Shown piece by piece: positions 1-11,603 of a stretch of DNA of 64,000 nucleotides. Made by a program: the position numbers and the translations under genes. Where the stretch lies: assembly GCF_902167145.1 (NCBI RefSeq), contig NC_050096.1, forward strand, positions 266,436,622-266,500,621, written 5' to 3'. Below the pieces are notes generated by a model. It saw only the letters and a list, made by a program, of their open reading frames with translations, searched no databases and was not told the DNA's origin. Position 1 is the first letter of the stretch. Each line of letters opens with the position of its first letter. Source of the DNA: Zea mays (lineage: Eukaryota > Streptophyta > Magnoliopsida > Poales > Poaceae).

Positions 1-2340
1 TAACCTCTGTTTGTAGGTTGTTGAAAGCAATATTATAGCTCTCGTCTTCAGCATTCTTTTGCGCTCTCAAAGCGTTGCTCAGTATTAAACCCTATATGAA
101 AAAAGAATTACTATAAGAATAGAAGAATGATTCAAAAATTGTAAATTTCCAAATATACAATTCTCACACCTTCAGACTATTATATGCAAGGCTATCCGCA
201 AGATCGTCCTTCGTCATAGCGCAGAGTCCAGCTTCAAGCTTCGGAAACCCCATGCTTCTAGCCATCTCCCGGCAGACAGATAATTCTTTGTTGTCTGGGA
301 GGCAGTATAGGAAGTCATCTTCGTCTGTCCCATTGAACACTAGTGCCCCCTTCGGATATTTTAATTCTCTGGCATAGTGATTAGCTTCAAAAATCTCTTC
401 TTCGGATAATTTCTTCCCCGAAGCATGTCGCACAATATAATCGTATATTTTGGAAGGTGCTTCGGGGGCAGCAGTTCAATTTCTTCTACCAAAATTGGCT
501 CTGACATTTTCATTTTTTCGGCTGCCTTTGCAATTTTTGTTTCTTCGGCTTCCAAAGGTTTTACCTTGGTGGGCTCTGAAGGCCCAGCTTCAGTTTCAAA
601 TTGTTGCTTCGAAGCTTCAGCAACAAAGGCTTCGGTAGACACTTCAGAAGTTTCAACAGTTTCCTTTGGAGTTATGCTTGAAGATTTAATTGTCTCCAAA
701 ACATCTAACACATTAACCATCCTTTTTCTTTTCGGGGTCACTGTTGGACCCTTCTGGCTTTTTCCTGTCTCAAACTTTGCTGAAGGACTTAAAACTTCTA
801 ATGTTTTTGCTTCTTCAGTCCTTGGTTCTTCCATCTTTTCTGTTGCTGGCACTTCGGCCAACTCTTCGATTTCTGGCAGCAGAGTTGATTCTTTAGCTTC
901 GGTGGCCGAAAAGGTCTCACCGGCGAACTCAGACACTGTGGCCAGTTCAATATAATGTGGCCGGTGTGTGAGAACCTTTACCCTTTTCCTCTTCGGCGCC
1001 GGCTCACTAGGAGCAGCTGAAGTAGTTTCCTTCGCAGAGGAAGTATTCTTTCTTTTTTGACCCCGCACTGGATAATGGTAGTCGGGGTAGACAAATCCAA
1101 TTGCGTCAAATACTCGGTTAAGCCTCTTTTTCTTTCGGCCTCCGAAGGCCGCTGATAATGCAGTATCTTCAGCCTTTGAGTATACCCCAAGCAGTTCATC
1201 ACTTATAGTCTCAATGCTTTTTAGCCAGTCATCATCTGGCTCAACGAATTTGTCTCCGTACTTGAATGTGTATTTTAGCCTGACAAGACCACCTTCGTCA
1301 GGTTTTTTAATGGTTTCCTTCGGCATTTCCCAGTTATCTGCAAGTGGCCATACTCTGAAGGCAATATGTTTCTGCATCAAATCCCTCGTCCCAATAAAAG
1401 AGCACACTGCGTCGAAGGCTCGTTGGCATTCTTTGGCTGTTTCATCCATCACCACCTTCGGCCTCCGAAGGCCGAAGCGTTGCCAAACAGGGCGCATAAT
1501 GATATCTTTAATATCTTCCCGGATTTTTAAATCATTCTTCACATAAAACCATTCTGTCATCCAGTTGCCGAGCCATCTTTTCCGAAAGGTTGGCACGGGG
1601 CAACTTGACCCAGATCGGGCGCCGAAGCTGTAGCAGCCAAAATTGTTGTGATACTACTCTTTGCCCCAAGGTTTCGTCTCATACAACAACTCATGTATGT
1701 TGCAAAAACTTTTAGCATTTGGTTCCAAACCTTGGCTCTTCACGGCCCAGACGAAGATGCCCATCCTTATGATTGATTCAGGAGTGAGTTGGTGAAGGTA
1801 GACTTCAAATACCTTTAGCACTTCCACAACAAAACTGCTTAAGGGAAATCGTAGTCCAGCTTTCAAGAAGCTTCGGAATACCACGACTTCATTTTCTTCG
1901 GGAGTAGGCACAGTTTTCTCCCCAATATCCGCCCTCACAATAGACATGTCACGAAAATACCTTCCTTTCATGGTATCAAGATGACTCTGCTTAATGCTCG
2001 ATTTGCCAAAGATTGTGTGACTCGGTCGCCACGGTCGATCTTTGGAGTCTTCGCCCCCACTTTCTACATCATAACTGTCACTGTCACCAGTATCTTCAGA
2101 CAAACCCTCCAAAATTTCTTTAGTAATCTTCTCTGTATTAGTCTTCAACATTGATTGAAGAAAGCCCAGATGCATCTCCTCAGAAAGACTTAGCTTCGAA
2201 TCACTAACAACTTTTTTATCCTCAGACATCCTTGAAAACGCTGAGAAAGTGCTCTCGAAACCGAAGCTTAAAAATCCAAAAGGCCAAGCAAGTATTGCTG
2301 CACGCAGGCTAATAGCTGGGTGAGTAAAGGCAGTTGGCAA
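1..2340 (-). pseudogene. Spliced antisense gene inside the retrotransposon (plant retroelement extra ORF, broken)
   Basis: The coding segments read against the LTR: 2340-1654, 1596-361 and 433-170, then an exon from 91 leftwards off the window. The first two are in the same frame, separated by a single TAG (about 1654) with open frame continuing on both sides. A one-base shift near 430 leads to the third. The third ends AAG at 170, followed by a GT donor; an AG acceptor at 93-92 and continuing open frame at 91 define a 78-nt intron. The protein resembles the plant family often annotated as 'putative gypsy type transposon' (Pfam PF04195, recalled not searched). It has a conserved N-terminal half, a Lys/Glu/Thr/Pro-rich middle and an acidic, Tyr/Asp-rich C-terminal part. 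Its function is unknown. One stop and one frameshift make this copy inactive as written. Confidence 0.7.
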
Positions 2341-2536
2341 GAGAGCGTGTCAAATAAAATCGGGATGAGCTCTTATTTATACACCCAGAGCGTTGAAAAT
2401 TGGAGGGTCCCGCTTGTTAAAGACTGTTGCTATTCTAGCAAAGAGAAGGTGTTTTTTCGGACCTTCGGCTTAAGGCCTTCGTCCATATCGTAATATGAAT
2501 TTATCATTACAGCAAATTAATATTGAGAGGGGCTAC

Positions 2537-3215
2537 TGTTGGGGGCCTTCGGCTTCCGAAGGTCCTCAAAAACATAATTTGACAATGTTTTCCAAGTATG
2601 CGAGCAGGTATCTTCGGAATCAGGTTGCAGGTATACAAAAGCATGATCAAGACGAAGCTTGACTGAAATGGAAGACGATTGTGACGACGGATGAAGCGAT
2701 CACGAAGCTACATGCAGAAAGGCTTCGGCATGACAGCAGAAAAGGGGAACCGACTTAAAGATGAAAAGCCAAGTTAGACCTCGAAGAATTACTATAGAGT
2801 TATTGATAAAAGCAAAGGGCATTAATGTAATTTTACATGGGTTGCGTCCCGTGCCTATAAATAAATGAACAGTACTCCTGTACTGTTCACGCTGACTCGG
2901 TATTTGCATCACGCTTGTACCCTTATTTTCCTCCAAGCCGAAGGTACATTTGTAATCTATTATCGTTTATATAAGTAAAATAAATAGAAATAAATTAATA
3001 ATAATGTTTAAAGTAATCATATCATTTTTCGTACTTTATGCATAAATCTTTTCTTATCTTTTATAATGATTATGAAGGTGTGACCTTCATAACCTTCGTC
3101 CGAAATTCATTATATCCAAGGGGAAATAATGTTTCGAAGGACGAAGGGCTTTGATATTTAACATTGTATGTTGCCTTGTTCTTAATTCATAGCATTTGAG
3201 AACAAGTCCCCAACA
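2537..3215 (+). repeat. 3' LTR of the gypsy element
   Basis: The 679-bp LTR has perfect inverted ends, TGTTGGGG at the start and CCCCAACA at the end. It is rich in the motif CCTTCGG and its complement. A TATA box (CCTATAAATAAATG, around 2855) on the plus strand fixes the direction. A related LTR with the same start and a similar TATA context stands alone at 55744-56400. Confidence 0.88.
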
Positions 3216-4238
3216 CCCATGATCAAGATGAGGAAGATGAACAAATTCCAAGACCGCCACACCCAAGAGTCCACCAAGCAATCCAACGAGATCACCTCGT
3301 GAACACCATCCTCGGCGATATTCAAAAGGGGGTAACTACTTGATCTCGTGTTGCTCATTTTTGTGAACATTACTCTTTTGTTTCCTCTATTGAGCCACAC
3401 AGGGTAGAGGAAGCACTACAAGATTCGGATTGGGTGGTGACGATGCAAGAGGAGCTCAACAACTTCACTAGGAATGAGGTATGGCATTTAGTTCCACGTC
3501 CTAACCAAAATGTTGTAGGAACCAAGTGGGTCTTTCGTAACAAGCAAGATGAGCATGGTGTGGTGACAAGGAACAAAGCCCGACTTGTGGCCAAAGGGTA
3601 TTCACAGGTCGAAGGTTTGGATTTCGGTGAAACCTATGCACCCGTAGCTAGTCTAGAATCAATTCGCATTTTACTTGCCTATGCTACTTACCATGGCTTT
3701 AAGCTTTATCAAATGGACGTGAAAAGTGCCTTCCTCAATGGACCAATCAAGGAAGAGGTCTATGTTGAGCAACCTCTCGGCTTTGAAGATAGTGAGTACC
3801 CTAATCACGTATATAAACTCTCTAAGGCGCTTTATGGGCTCAAGCAAGCCCCAAGAGCATGGTATGAATGCCTAAGAGATTTTCTTATCACTAATGGCTT
3901 CAAAGTCGGAAAGGCCGATCCTACTCTATTTACTAAAACTCTTGACAATGATTTGTTTGTATGCCAAATTTATGTTGATGATCTTATATTTGGGTCTACT
4001 AACGAATCTACATGTGAGGAATTTAGTAGGATCATGACACAAAAATTCGAGATGTCAATGATGGGGGAGTTGAAGTACTTCTTAGGATTTCAAGTGAAGC
4101 AACTCCAAGAGGGCACCTTCATTAGCCAAACAAAGTATATTCAAGACATTCTAAACAAGTTTGGGATGAAGGATGCCAAGCCCATCAAGACACCCATGGG
4201 AACAAATGGTCATCTCGACCTCGACACGGGAAGTAAAT
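3216..4238 (+). pseudogene. pol: Copia pol: linker and reverse transcriptase (first part)
   Basis: The frame encodes the integrase-RT linker and most of the copia reverse transcriptase. Visible motifs are the TKWVFRNK start of the RT fold, KARLVAKGY, the catalytic-Asp segment [24 protein letters not shown] and YVDDLIFGS with both catalytic aspartates. A stop (TGA) at about 3352 breaks the frame upstream of the RT core, so the 269-codon stretch beginning at 3434 is only the intact remainder. Coding stops at 4238 because the solo LTR inserted there; the same frame resumes after it. Expected role: copying retrotransposon RNA into cDNA. This copy is not functional. Confidence 0.9.
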
Positions 4239-7200
4239 TGTAACACCCTGAATTTGGAAGTATAAAATTTCTTTTCTAATATCCACCAAATTCAGGTGTT
4301 ACTCTCTTATTGCTTTGTTTTTTTTTCTTTCTAAAAAGTGGAGAATTATTTTGTTTTATATCTAGGTGTAAGCCTAGTAAAATAAAATCTTAGAGGAGCT
4401 TGAGTGTTGCATTCATGCCGATGCATAGTGTTTATGAGTGCAAAATGTTATCGAAAACATGTTAAAAGAATATCTCGAGAACGTTCCCAAGAGTGGTTGG
4501 AATCTTTGGAACGTTTCTTTGGATATTAAATATGAATTTCAGTTTTTTCTAATATTATTTAAATACCTAAAAATTTAGCATTTGCGAAAAACTATAAAAC
4601 TCTGGAATTTCGATAATACATATATATTTCTTCTACCTCTCGTCGAGCCTGTTCCAGATCTCGTGCCTTTTTTCGCGAAATCACCGAACTGCTTCTTCTC
4701 GCGAACGGCATGCTGCTCGCGGCGGCTATCCTCGTCTATCCCTACCTACCCCTCCGACGTCTATCTCATCGTCTTGGACCCGTGGGCCAGCTCTGACCGT
4801 CTTCCTCTAATTTTATTTAACTCTGTCTACCACTCGTCCGACTTAGTCTCCGTCTTACCCTGTCTCGCGTAATTTGTCGCGCTCGCAACCGCCTCTCTCA
4901 CTCGATCGCGACACAATTAATTAATGATGAGTTCTTTTCTATATACTCACCCCACCGTCGCATAACTCCTCGTCTCCCTCCCCAGATTCAAATCGCGCAT
5001 TTGCAAATGGCGGTTCCAGGTGAGTCCTCTCCTCTCTCCCGTCTCGTGCGTCCTCCCTCTGTTCCCCCGGCCGAGCGGCCTCCCGGCGTGTGCGCTCTGC
5101 GTGGTCGTTCGAAGCCCCTGCACGCAGCCCCACTGAGGTGCCCCGGCCAGCCACTACTCTGACGAGTCGTCGATGATCCATGGCGAGTTGAAGGTTCATC
5201 CATGGGCTGTAGCTGCTATTCCCCGTCGAGGTAAGGAGCCCCTCCCCCTCGTCTTCTCTGCACGGCGCGGTCGACAGGTCCTGCGCGTGTGGCTCCCAGC
5301 CTGCCCAGCCTCGGTGCCCCCTGCTCCCTGGTCGAGCAGCATCGCTGCTCCACCTGTCCTACTGCACACCCTCAGTGCCGACGCCCCGCCTCCAGGTAGT
5401 CTGCGCGATCGCGTCCATGGCTGTCTCGCCCCTGCCGGTGTCGTTCCTAGTTGCATCTCCCTGTGTGCCCAGCAGTCGAGCACCCCCGGCGAGCCCCTAG
5501 GGCGCGGCCAGGAGGCCCTTGGTGGCGTGTAGGCGAGCCCGACCCCTCCCCAGGCGTGGAAACCGCCGTGGGCAGAGATCCCATGGACGATCCCCTCTTC
5601 TCCCTTCTCCATGTCGTTCTCTGTTTTTTTTCTTCTTCTTTCCCAAGGTTGAAGAAGGGAACCGCTCCCTCCCTATTGTGTTGTGCGCGTGGTGCCTCAA
5701 AGGAGAGAGAAAACTGATCACCCACACTTGATCCCACTCGTTTTGACCGGTTGTGGCTGAGATCCATGTGACCCTTTGCGTGGCACGGTTCCGACCGATA
5801 GGATCACGCCACATCGTCGTTATTACGCTATTTATTAAAATATATATTAATTTTGCGTTAGATATTCGATTCCTTCCGTTCTAGTTACATTAACCGTATA
5901 ATGATCTTGTACACACGTTAAAATTATTACGTTGTCACCACACATGTTTTAGTTGAACAATTAGTTGTTGGTTTGTTCGAGAGTTATTAAAATAACAATT
6001 TAATTAGAACGAGTCTATAGTTTTAACTCGTGCTTTTATAAATATAAATGTTAACTAACTTGATTAATATCAGCTTAAATACTTTCAACTACTTATTTGT
6101 TTGTTGTTGATTCGCGCGTGACATCGTTTGCACGTCATTGTGCTGTTCGCATGCGTAGTCGCATTGATTCGCGCGTGTCGTGCACTATCGTGTGCGTTGT
6201 TTTGCATGCTGTCCGCGTGCTGTTTCGCACAGTGTCGCGTGTCGTCAAGCGTCATTCGCATGGGTCGCGCGTTGTTCGCACGCGCCGTTCGCGCGAGTGG
6301 CCCTCGTTGTCGTCGAGCTGTTCGTGTCGTCACGCGTCATTCGCGTTTGTCGTGCATGCTGTTTTCGCGTGCCATACGCCTTGCCGCACGTCGTTCGCAC
6401 GCTGCCAGCATGCTGATTCACGTGTCGTTCGCGTGTGTTGCACGTGTTGTTCGCGCGTCTTTCGCATGTGTTTGTCGAGCACACCGTTTTCGTGTATCGC
6501 ACGTCGTTCGTGCGCGATATTAAACCGTTCGTTTATAATCACTCGCGTCGGTTAATTAATTATTTGTTTAATCGTCTGCTACTATATAAGTAAGTTGGTC
6601 AAAACTAAATAATAGTTATAATTTGTATTTGAAAAATGTCGAATTAAATGTTGTAATTAATACATGTTCAGTGTAAACGTGATAACTTCTCGACCGTAGC
6701 TTCGACCGTCGCGTTTCTTATGCTCGCGTAACCGTAGAAGCGCTCTCTATTTTATATTGCACGTTTTTATTATGTTTTATCTTGTATGGTGTAATGTTCT
6801 TATGCATATATGTGTTTGTTTGCTTGTATATGTTTGTCTTCGCTTTGCGTTACGATTATAGCGTCGTTCCCGAGCTTCGAGGAATCGAAGACCAAGCGTT
6901 GGCGACCAAGTGATCAGGCTCTTCGAGTTCTACAAGTTTGAAGACCCTGAGCATCTATTTGGTGAAGGCAAGTGTCCTTTGACCCATTATGTCCTATCTA
7001 TTTATAAATCACTGTCCTGCACTACTTAATTGAAACCTAAGGATTTACTAGCTTTCTAATTACCTTGTCCTTGATTTACCTTTTGGGTTACTATGGTTAG
7101 CTACATGCTAGCGCTTTACTTTAATCAATGAACATGATGAGATACAATGATGATACTATGATTTTATTCTGGATATGATGATATACTTGTGGCATTTAGG

Positions 7201-8274
7201 GGACTCGGGCTGTTTCCCGAGTACCTCTCCGTAAGGACCTGTTCATTGAGAGACCACCCGGGATAACAATGCAACCATGAGGGTGAAATGGGATGCCCTT
7301 AGCTAATTAATTAGAGGAACTAGAGGTGTAGTTGCTTCGCCGTCGTGCCGTCAATGGGGTCCAGGCACAGTGCTTGCTCTGCCGAGGCTGAGTGCCGAGG
7401 TTCTTTCGTTTTGCTTTTGTTAGTCACCCTCCTGCGGGGAGAGGTACTGTGTTTATCAAACTGGAGAAACCTAACGGGCGGCTATGACCTCTAGGGAATC
7501 TTTGTAAAAGCTACGTAGTGATACCCTGCCGGACCACCTAGGAAGTGATCAATGGGGAGTCATGATCCCCGGGCAAAACGGGAATCACGGCTCATGGGTA
7601 AAGTGTGCGACCTCTGCAGAGGGTATTGAAACTGATATATCAGCCGTGCTCACGGTTAAGAGCAGCCTTGGGATCCTCTTTGATTAGAGATACAGATGGT
7701 TCGATATATATAATGGTTCTATTTAATATTTTGGTTCGATGATGATAATGATGTTCCTCGATGAGGAAAAAGTTCACGGGTTGGGTATATGATAAAACTT
7801 GGCTTCTACTAATAATAAATACCTGACCAACTAAAAGCAACTGCTTGAGCTTAACCCCACATAAAGCTAGTCCACTTTAGCCAAATGGGACATTTGCTGA
7901 GTACGTTGATGTGTACTCACCCTTGCTTTCACAAAACACCAGGTTGCCTTTGGTGCAATCTATGCTCAGGTAAAGAAGAAGTCGTCGAGGCGGATCTCCA
8001 GGAGTTCTAGGACTTCGACGAGTTCGAGGATTAGGCTAGCGACCTCCCCCAGTCAGCTGCCTGTGGTGGGTTGTTTACGTTGGCTACGTTTTGATTCTGT
8101 GTACTTTGATTTATATTATGTAAATGGCTCTAGTCTGTATTATTACTTACTCTTTATTGTAATTCGAAGCATTGTGCTATGATGAGTCATTTATGTAATC
8201 GCCGTGTACGTGAATCACTGATCCTGGCACGTACATGGTTCGCATTCGGTTTACCTTCAAAACCGGGTGTGACA
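4239..8274 (+). mobile_element. Solo LTR of a large-LTR Ty3/gypsy element (Tekay/Del-like), 4036 bp
   Basis: The segment starts TGTAACACCC and ends GGGTGTGACA, with identical 5-bp repeats TAAAT on both sides (4234-4238 and 8275-8279). The interrupted copia frame continues directly across the join. No primer-binding site, internal domain or second LTR is present, so this is a solo LTR left by LTR-LTR recombination. A TATA-like box lies near 4940. A CpG-rich degenerate repeat fills 6105-6535, and a row of three palindromes lies at 7612-7655. The terminal sequence is typical of Tekay/Del-clade LTRs; the clade is inference. Open frames inside it on both strands look accidental. Confidence 0.9.
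6105..6535. repeat. CpG-rich degenerate tandem repeat inside the solo LTR
   Basis: About 430 bp consist of irregular repeats of TCGTTCGCG and CGCGTGT-like units. The tract is flanked by AT-rich sequence, so the change in base composition is abrupt at both sides. It is open in several frames on both strands, as expected from the lack of A/T-rich stops. I see no protein homology. Confidence 0.7.
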
Positions 8275-8965
8275 TAAATCCGTAGATCAAAAGGTATACC
8301 GGTCGATGATAGGTTCTTTACTCTATTTATGTACATCTCGACCGGACATAATGCTTTCCGTATGCATGTGTGCAAGATTTCAAGCCGACCCTAAGGAAGC
8401 TCACCTTACGACCGTAAAACGAATCTTGAGATATTTAGTTTATACTCCTAAGTTTGGGCTTTAGTACCCTCGGGGATCCACATTTGATTTAATTGGTTAT
8501 TCGGATGCCGATTGGGCGGGGTGTAAAATTAATAGAAAGAGCACATCGGGGACTTGCCAGTTCTTGGGAAGGTCTCTAGTGTCTTGGGCTTCAAAGAAGC
8601 AAAATTATGTGGCTCTTTCTACCGCTGAAGCCGAGTATATTGCCGCAGGCCATTGTTGCGCGCAATTGCTTTGGATGAGGCAAACCCTTAGGGACTATGG
8701 TTACAAATTAACCAAAGTTCCTCTTCTATGTGATAATGAGAGTGCAATCCGCATGGCGGATAATCCCGTTGAACATAGCCGCACTAAACACATAGTCATT
8801 CGGTATCATTTTCTAAGGGATCACCAACAAAAGGGAGATATTGAGATTGCATATATTAACACCAAAGAACAATTAGCCGATATCTTTACCAAGCCATTAG
8901 ATGAACAAACATTTACCAAACTTAGGCATGAGCTAAATATTCTTGATTCTAGGAATTTCTTTTGA
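8275..8965 (+). pseudogene. pol: Copia pol: RT end and RNase H
   Basis: This continues the reverse transcriptase frame after the solo LTR. It carries SLLYL and SRPDI of the RT connection, YSDADWAGC at the start of the copia RNase H, SWASKKQ, then STAEAEYIAA with the catalytic acidic residues, and the conserved C-terminal HSRTKHI-like and LADIFTKPL segments. A TAG stop at about 8464 interrupts it shortly before the RNase H, so the intact frame is roughly 8564-8965. RNase H removes the RNA template during cDNA synthesis. With the upstream stop and the solo LTR, the pol gene is dead. Confidence 0.9.
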
Positions 8966-9791
8966 TGTTTTGCACACATAGATCATTAATATACCTTTGA
9001 TCATGTCTCTTTCATATGCTATGACTAATATGTCTTTCAAGTATATTTCAAACCAAGTCATAGATTGAAAGGGAATTGGAGTCTTCGGCGAAGACAAAGG
9101 CTTCCACTCCACTCCATCAAGTTACAATCCTTTGCCGTCGCTCCGAGCCTCTCTCCAACTTTGGTATAATCTTCACTCATATTATGTTCGCCAAAGGGGG
9201 AGAAATTAGTTAGAAGGGCTTATATTTCACTCAAGTATCCGTTTTTGGCGATTCATGCCAAAGGGGGAGAAAGTATTAGCCCAAAGCAAAAGGACCGCAC
9301 CACCACCAATTTTCAAAATTTGAGTTAAGAAAAGGTTTTGAAATGATGATTTTTTCAATTGGTATCCTATTTTTGATAGAATTTCAAATTGGAACACCCT
9401 CTTCAAAAACTAATATCTAAAACCCTCTTGAACACTAAGAGGAGGATTTTATTGTGGGGGAGTTTTGTTTAGTCAAAGGAAAAAGCATTTGAAACAGTGG
9501 GAGAAAATTTCAAATCTTGAAAATGCTTCTCAATCTTATTCATTTACCTTTGACTATTTGCAAAAGAACTTTGAAAAGAATTTACAAAAGAATTTGCAAA
9601 AACAAAACATGTGGTGTAAGCATGGTCCAAAATGTTAAAAATATAAAGAAACAATCCATGCATATCTTATGAGAATATATTGGTTTCAATTCTAAGTAAC
9701 CTTTGCACTTAAATTATGCAAACTAGTTCAATTATGAACTTCTATATTTGCTTTGGTTTGTGTTGGCATCAATCACCAAAAAGGGGGAGAT
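8966..9791 (+). other. Copia 3' non-coding tail with polypurine tract
   Basis: The stretch between the RNase H stop and the 3' LTR has no supported gene. It contains AAAGGGGGAGA-type purine tracts several times (about 9195, 9262, 9780). The last one abuts the LTR and is the likely plus-strand primer. Such a tail is usual for Ji/Opie elements. Confidence 0.75.
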
Positions 9792-10985
9792 TGAAAGGGA
9801 AATAGGCTTACACCTTTTCCTAAATTGATTTTGGTGGTTGAATTGCCCAACACAAATAATTGGACTAACTAGTTTGCTCTAGTCTATAAGTTTTACAGGT
9901 GTCAAAGGTTCACAATAAGCCAATAAAAATACCAAGAAAGGGTTCAAACAAAGAGAGCAAAAGACATCCCAAATGGTACCCTGGTCTGGCGCACCGGACT
10001 GTCTGGTGTGCCACCGGACAGTGTCCGGTGCACCAGGGAACTCGAGGCTAAACTCGCCACCTTCAGGAAAATTGGAGGCCGCTCCGCTATAATTCACCGG
10101 ATTGTCCGGTGAAGCACCGGACAGTGTCTGGTGTCATACCGGACTGTCCGGTGTGCCAGCGGAGCAACGGCTACTTCGCGCCAACGGTCGACTGCAACCG
10201 CATTCAATGCGCTACAGTGCGCGCCAGAGTCAGAGCACGCGCAGTTGGCGCAACGGACAGTCTACAGTACCTGTCCGGTGCACCACCGGACAGCCCAGAG
10301 GCCCCACCAGTCAGAGCTCCAACGGTCAGAACCCAACGGCCGAGTGACGTGGAGTGTCCGGTGCGCCATGCGACAGCAGCCCTCCAACGACCACTTTTGG
10401 TGGTTGGGGCTATAAATACCCCAACCACCCCACATTCAATGGCATCCAAGTTTTCCACCTTCAACACATTACAAGAGATATAACATTCAATTCTAGACAC
10501 AACCAAAGAGATCAAATCCTCTCCCAAGTCCGGAATCACTCCAAATCAAATAGTGACTAGAGAGAGCGACATTTGTGTTCATTTGAGCTCTTGCACTTGG
10601 ATTGCTTCTTTTCTATCTCATTCTTTCTTGTGATCAAACTCAATTGTAACCGAGGCAAGAGACACCAATTGTGTGGTGGTCCTTGCGGGAACTTTGTGTT
10701 CCGTTTTATTGAGAAGAGAAGCTCACTCGGTCTAAGTGACCGTTTGAGAGAGGGAAAGGGTTGAAAGAGACTCGGTCTTTGTGACCACCTCAACGGGGAG
10801 TAGGTTTGTGAGAACCGAACCTCGGTAAAACAAATCATCGTGCCTCACTCTTTATTTGCCCGCGATTTGTTTTTCACCCTCTCTCTCGGACTTGTTCATA
10901 TTTCTAACGCTAACTCGGCTTGTAGTTGTGCTTAAGTTTATAAATTTCAGATTCGCCCTATTCACCCCCCTCTAGGCGACTTTCA
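9792..10985 (+). repeat. 3' LTR of the plus-strand Ji/Opie copia element
   Basis: The 1194-bp LTR begins TGAAAGGGAA and ends CTCTAGGCGACTTTCA, giving the inverted ends TGAAA/TTTCA. The region 9985-10360 contains repeated, partly palindromic CACCGGACAGTGTCCGGTG-like units. A TATA box (GGCTATAAATACC) is at about 10409. The bases after the LTR (GGCTT) begin the interrupted minus-strand copia copy. Confidence 0.9.
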
Positions 10986-11603
10986 GGCTTGCTTAAGTCC
11001 ATAGAGCACCTTAGAGAGCTTACACACATAGTCGGGCTACCTGTCATCCTCAAAGCCAGGGGGTTGTTCCACGTACACCTCCTCCTTTATTGGCCTGTTA
11101 AGGAAAGCGCTCTTCACATCCATTTGAAACAACCTGAAAGAGTGGTGAGCGGCATAGGCTAATCATATTCTAATAGATTCTAGCCTAGCCACAGGAGCAA
11201 AAGTCTCCTCAAAATCCAAACCTGCGACTTGGGCATAACCTTTTGCCACAAGTCGAGCCTTGTTTCTTGTCACCACCCCGTGCTCGTCTTGCTTGTTGCG
11301 GAACACCCACTTGGTTCCCACAACGTTTTGCTTTGGATGTGGCACCAGGCTCCAAACTTCATTCCTCTTGAAGTTGTTGAGCTTTTCCTGCATGGCCAAC
11401 ACCCAGTCCAGATCATACAAGGCCTCTTCTACCCTGAAAGGCTCAATAGAAGAGACAAACGAGTAATGCTCACAAAAATTAGCTAATCTTGAGCAAGTAG
11501 TTACTCCCTTGCTTATGTCACCCAGAATCTGATCGACGGGGTGATTCCTTTGAATTTTCGCTCGGACTTGAGTTGGAGGGGCAAGTGGTGCTTCTTCCTC
11601 CAT
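10986..11603 (-). pseudogene. pol: Copia RT, N-terminal part
   Basis: The frame encodes the linker (VDQILGDIS) and the start of the RT fold with [17 protein letters not shown] and [16 protein letters not shown] at about 11161 ends the long open stretch; beyond it the reading continues through [10 protein letters not shown] to LYGLKQA at the left boundary. Frame is lost relative to the integrase part at about 11600, so a frameshift separates the two. The RT lacks its palm aspartate pair because the rest of the gene was displaced by the insertion. Confidence 0.87.

Larger units (their letters stand above)
1..3215 (+). mobile_element. Ty3/gypsy LTR retrotransposon, 3' part (Grande-like layout)
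   Basis: This is the right-hand part of an LTR element that continues past the left edge. Its 3' LTR lies at 2537-3215 and is preceded by a purine-rich tract (2524-2532), the normal position of a polypurine tract, so the element reads on the plus strand. The internal part carries a gene on the opposite strand. A short LTR, a long 3' region and an antisense gene recall maize Grande; that family name is my inference from memory. Downstream, the next five bases (CCCAT) would be one copy of the TSD, and the interrupted host is a copia element that resumes at 3216. Confidence 0.8.
3216..10985 (+). mobile_element. Ty1/copia element, Ji/Opie type, right part (split by a solo LTR)
   Basis: Copia pol sequence runs from 3216 to 4238, is interrupted by the solo LTR at 4239-8274, resumes at 8275 to the RNase H stop at 8963-8965, and is followed by an 0.8-kb non-coding tail and a 3' LTR at 9792-10985. 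The left end is hidden by the gypsy insertion. The element sits inside a second, minus-strand copy of the same family, whose sequence resumes at 10986; GGCTT there is the expected TSD copy. Family assignment to maize Ji/Opie rests on recognising the LTR ends TGAAA/TTTCA and the CCGGACAGTGTCCGG repeats. Confidence 0.88.

Noticed and set aside
425..955. Plus-strand open frame of 176 codons opposite the antisense gene
   Set aside because: It is the mirror of the Ser/Glu/Lys-rich antisense coding region and has no homology; the minus-strand frame explains it.
5173..5814. Several 70-140 codon frames on both strands in the solo LTR
   Set aside because: GC-rich LTR sequence open in five frames at once, no recognisable protein.
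6097..6555. Overlapping Cys/Arg/Val/His-rich open frames on both strands
   Set aside because: They come from the CpG repeat in the solo LTR, which lacks stop codons by composition; no start context or domain.
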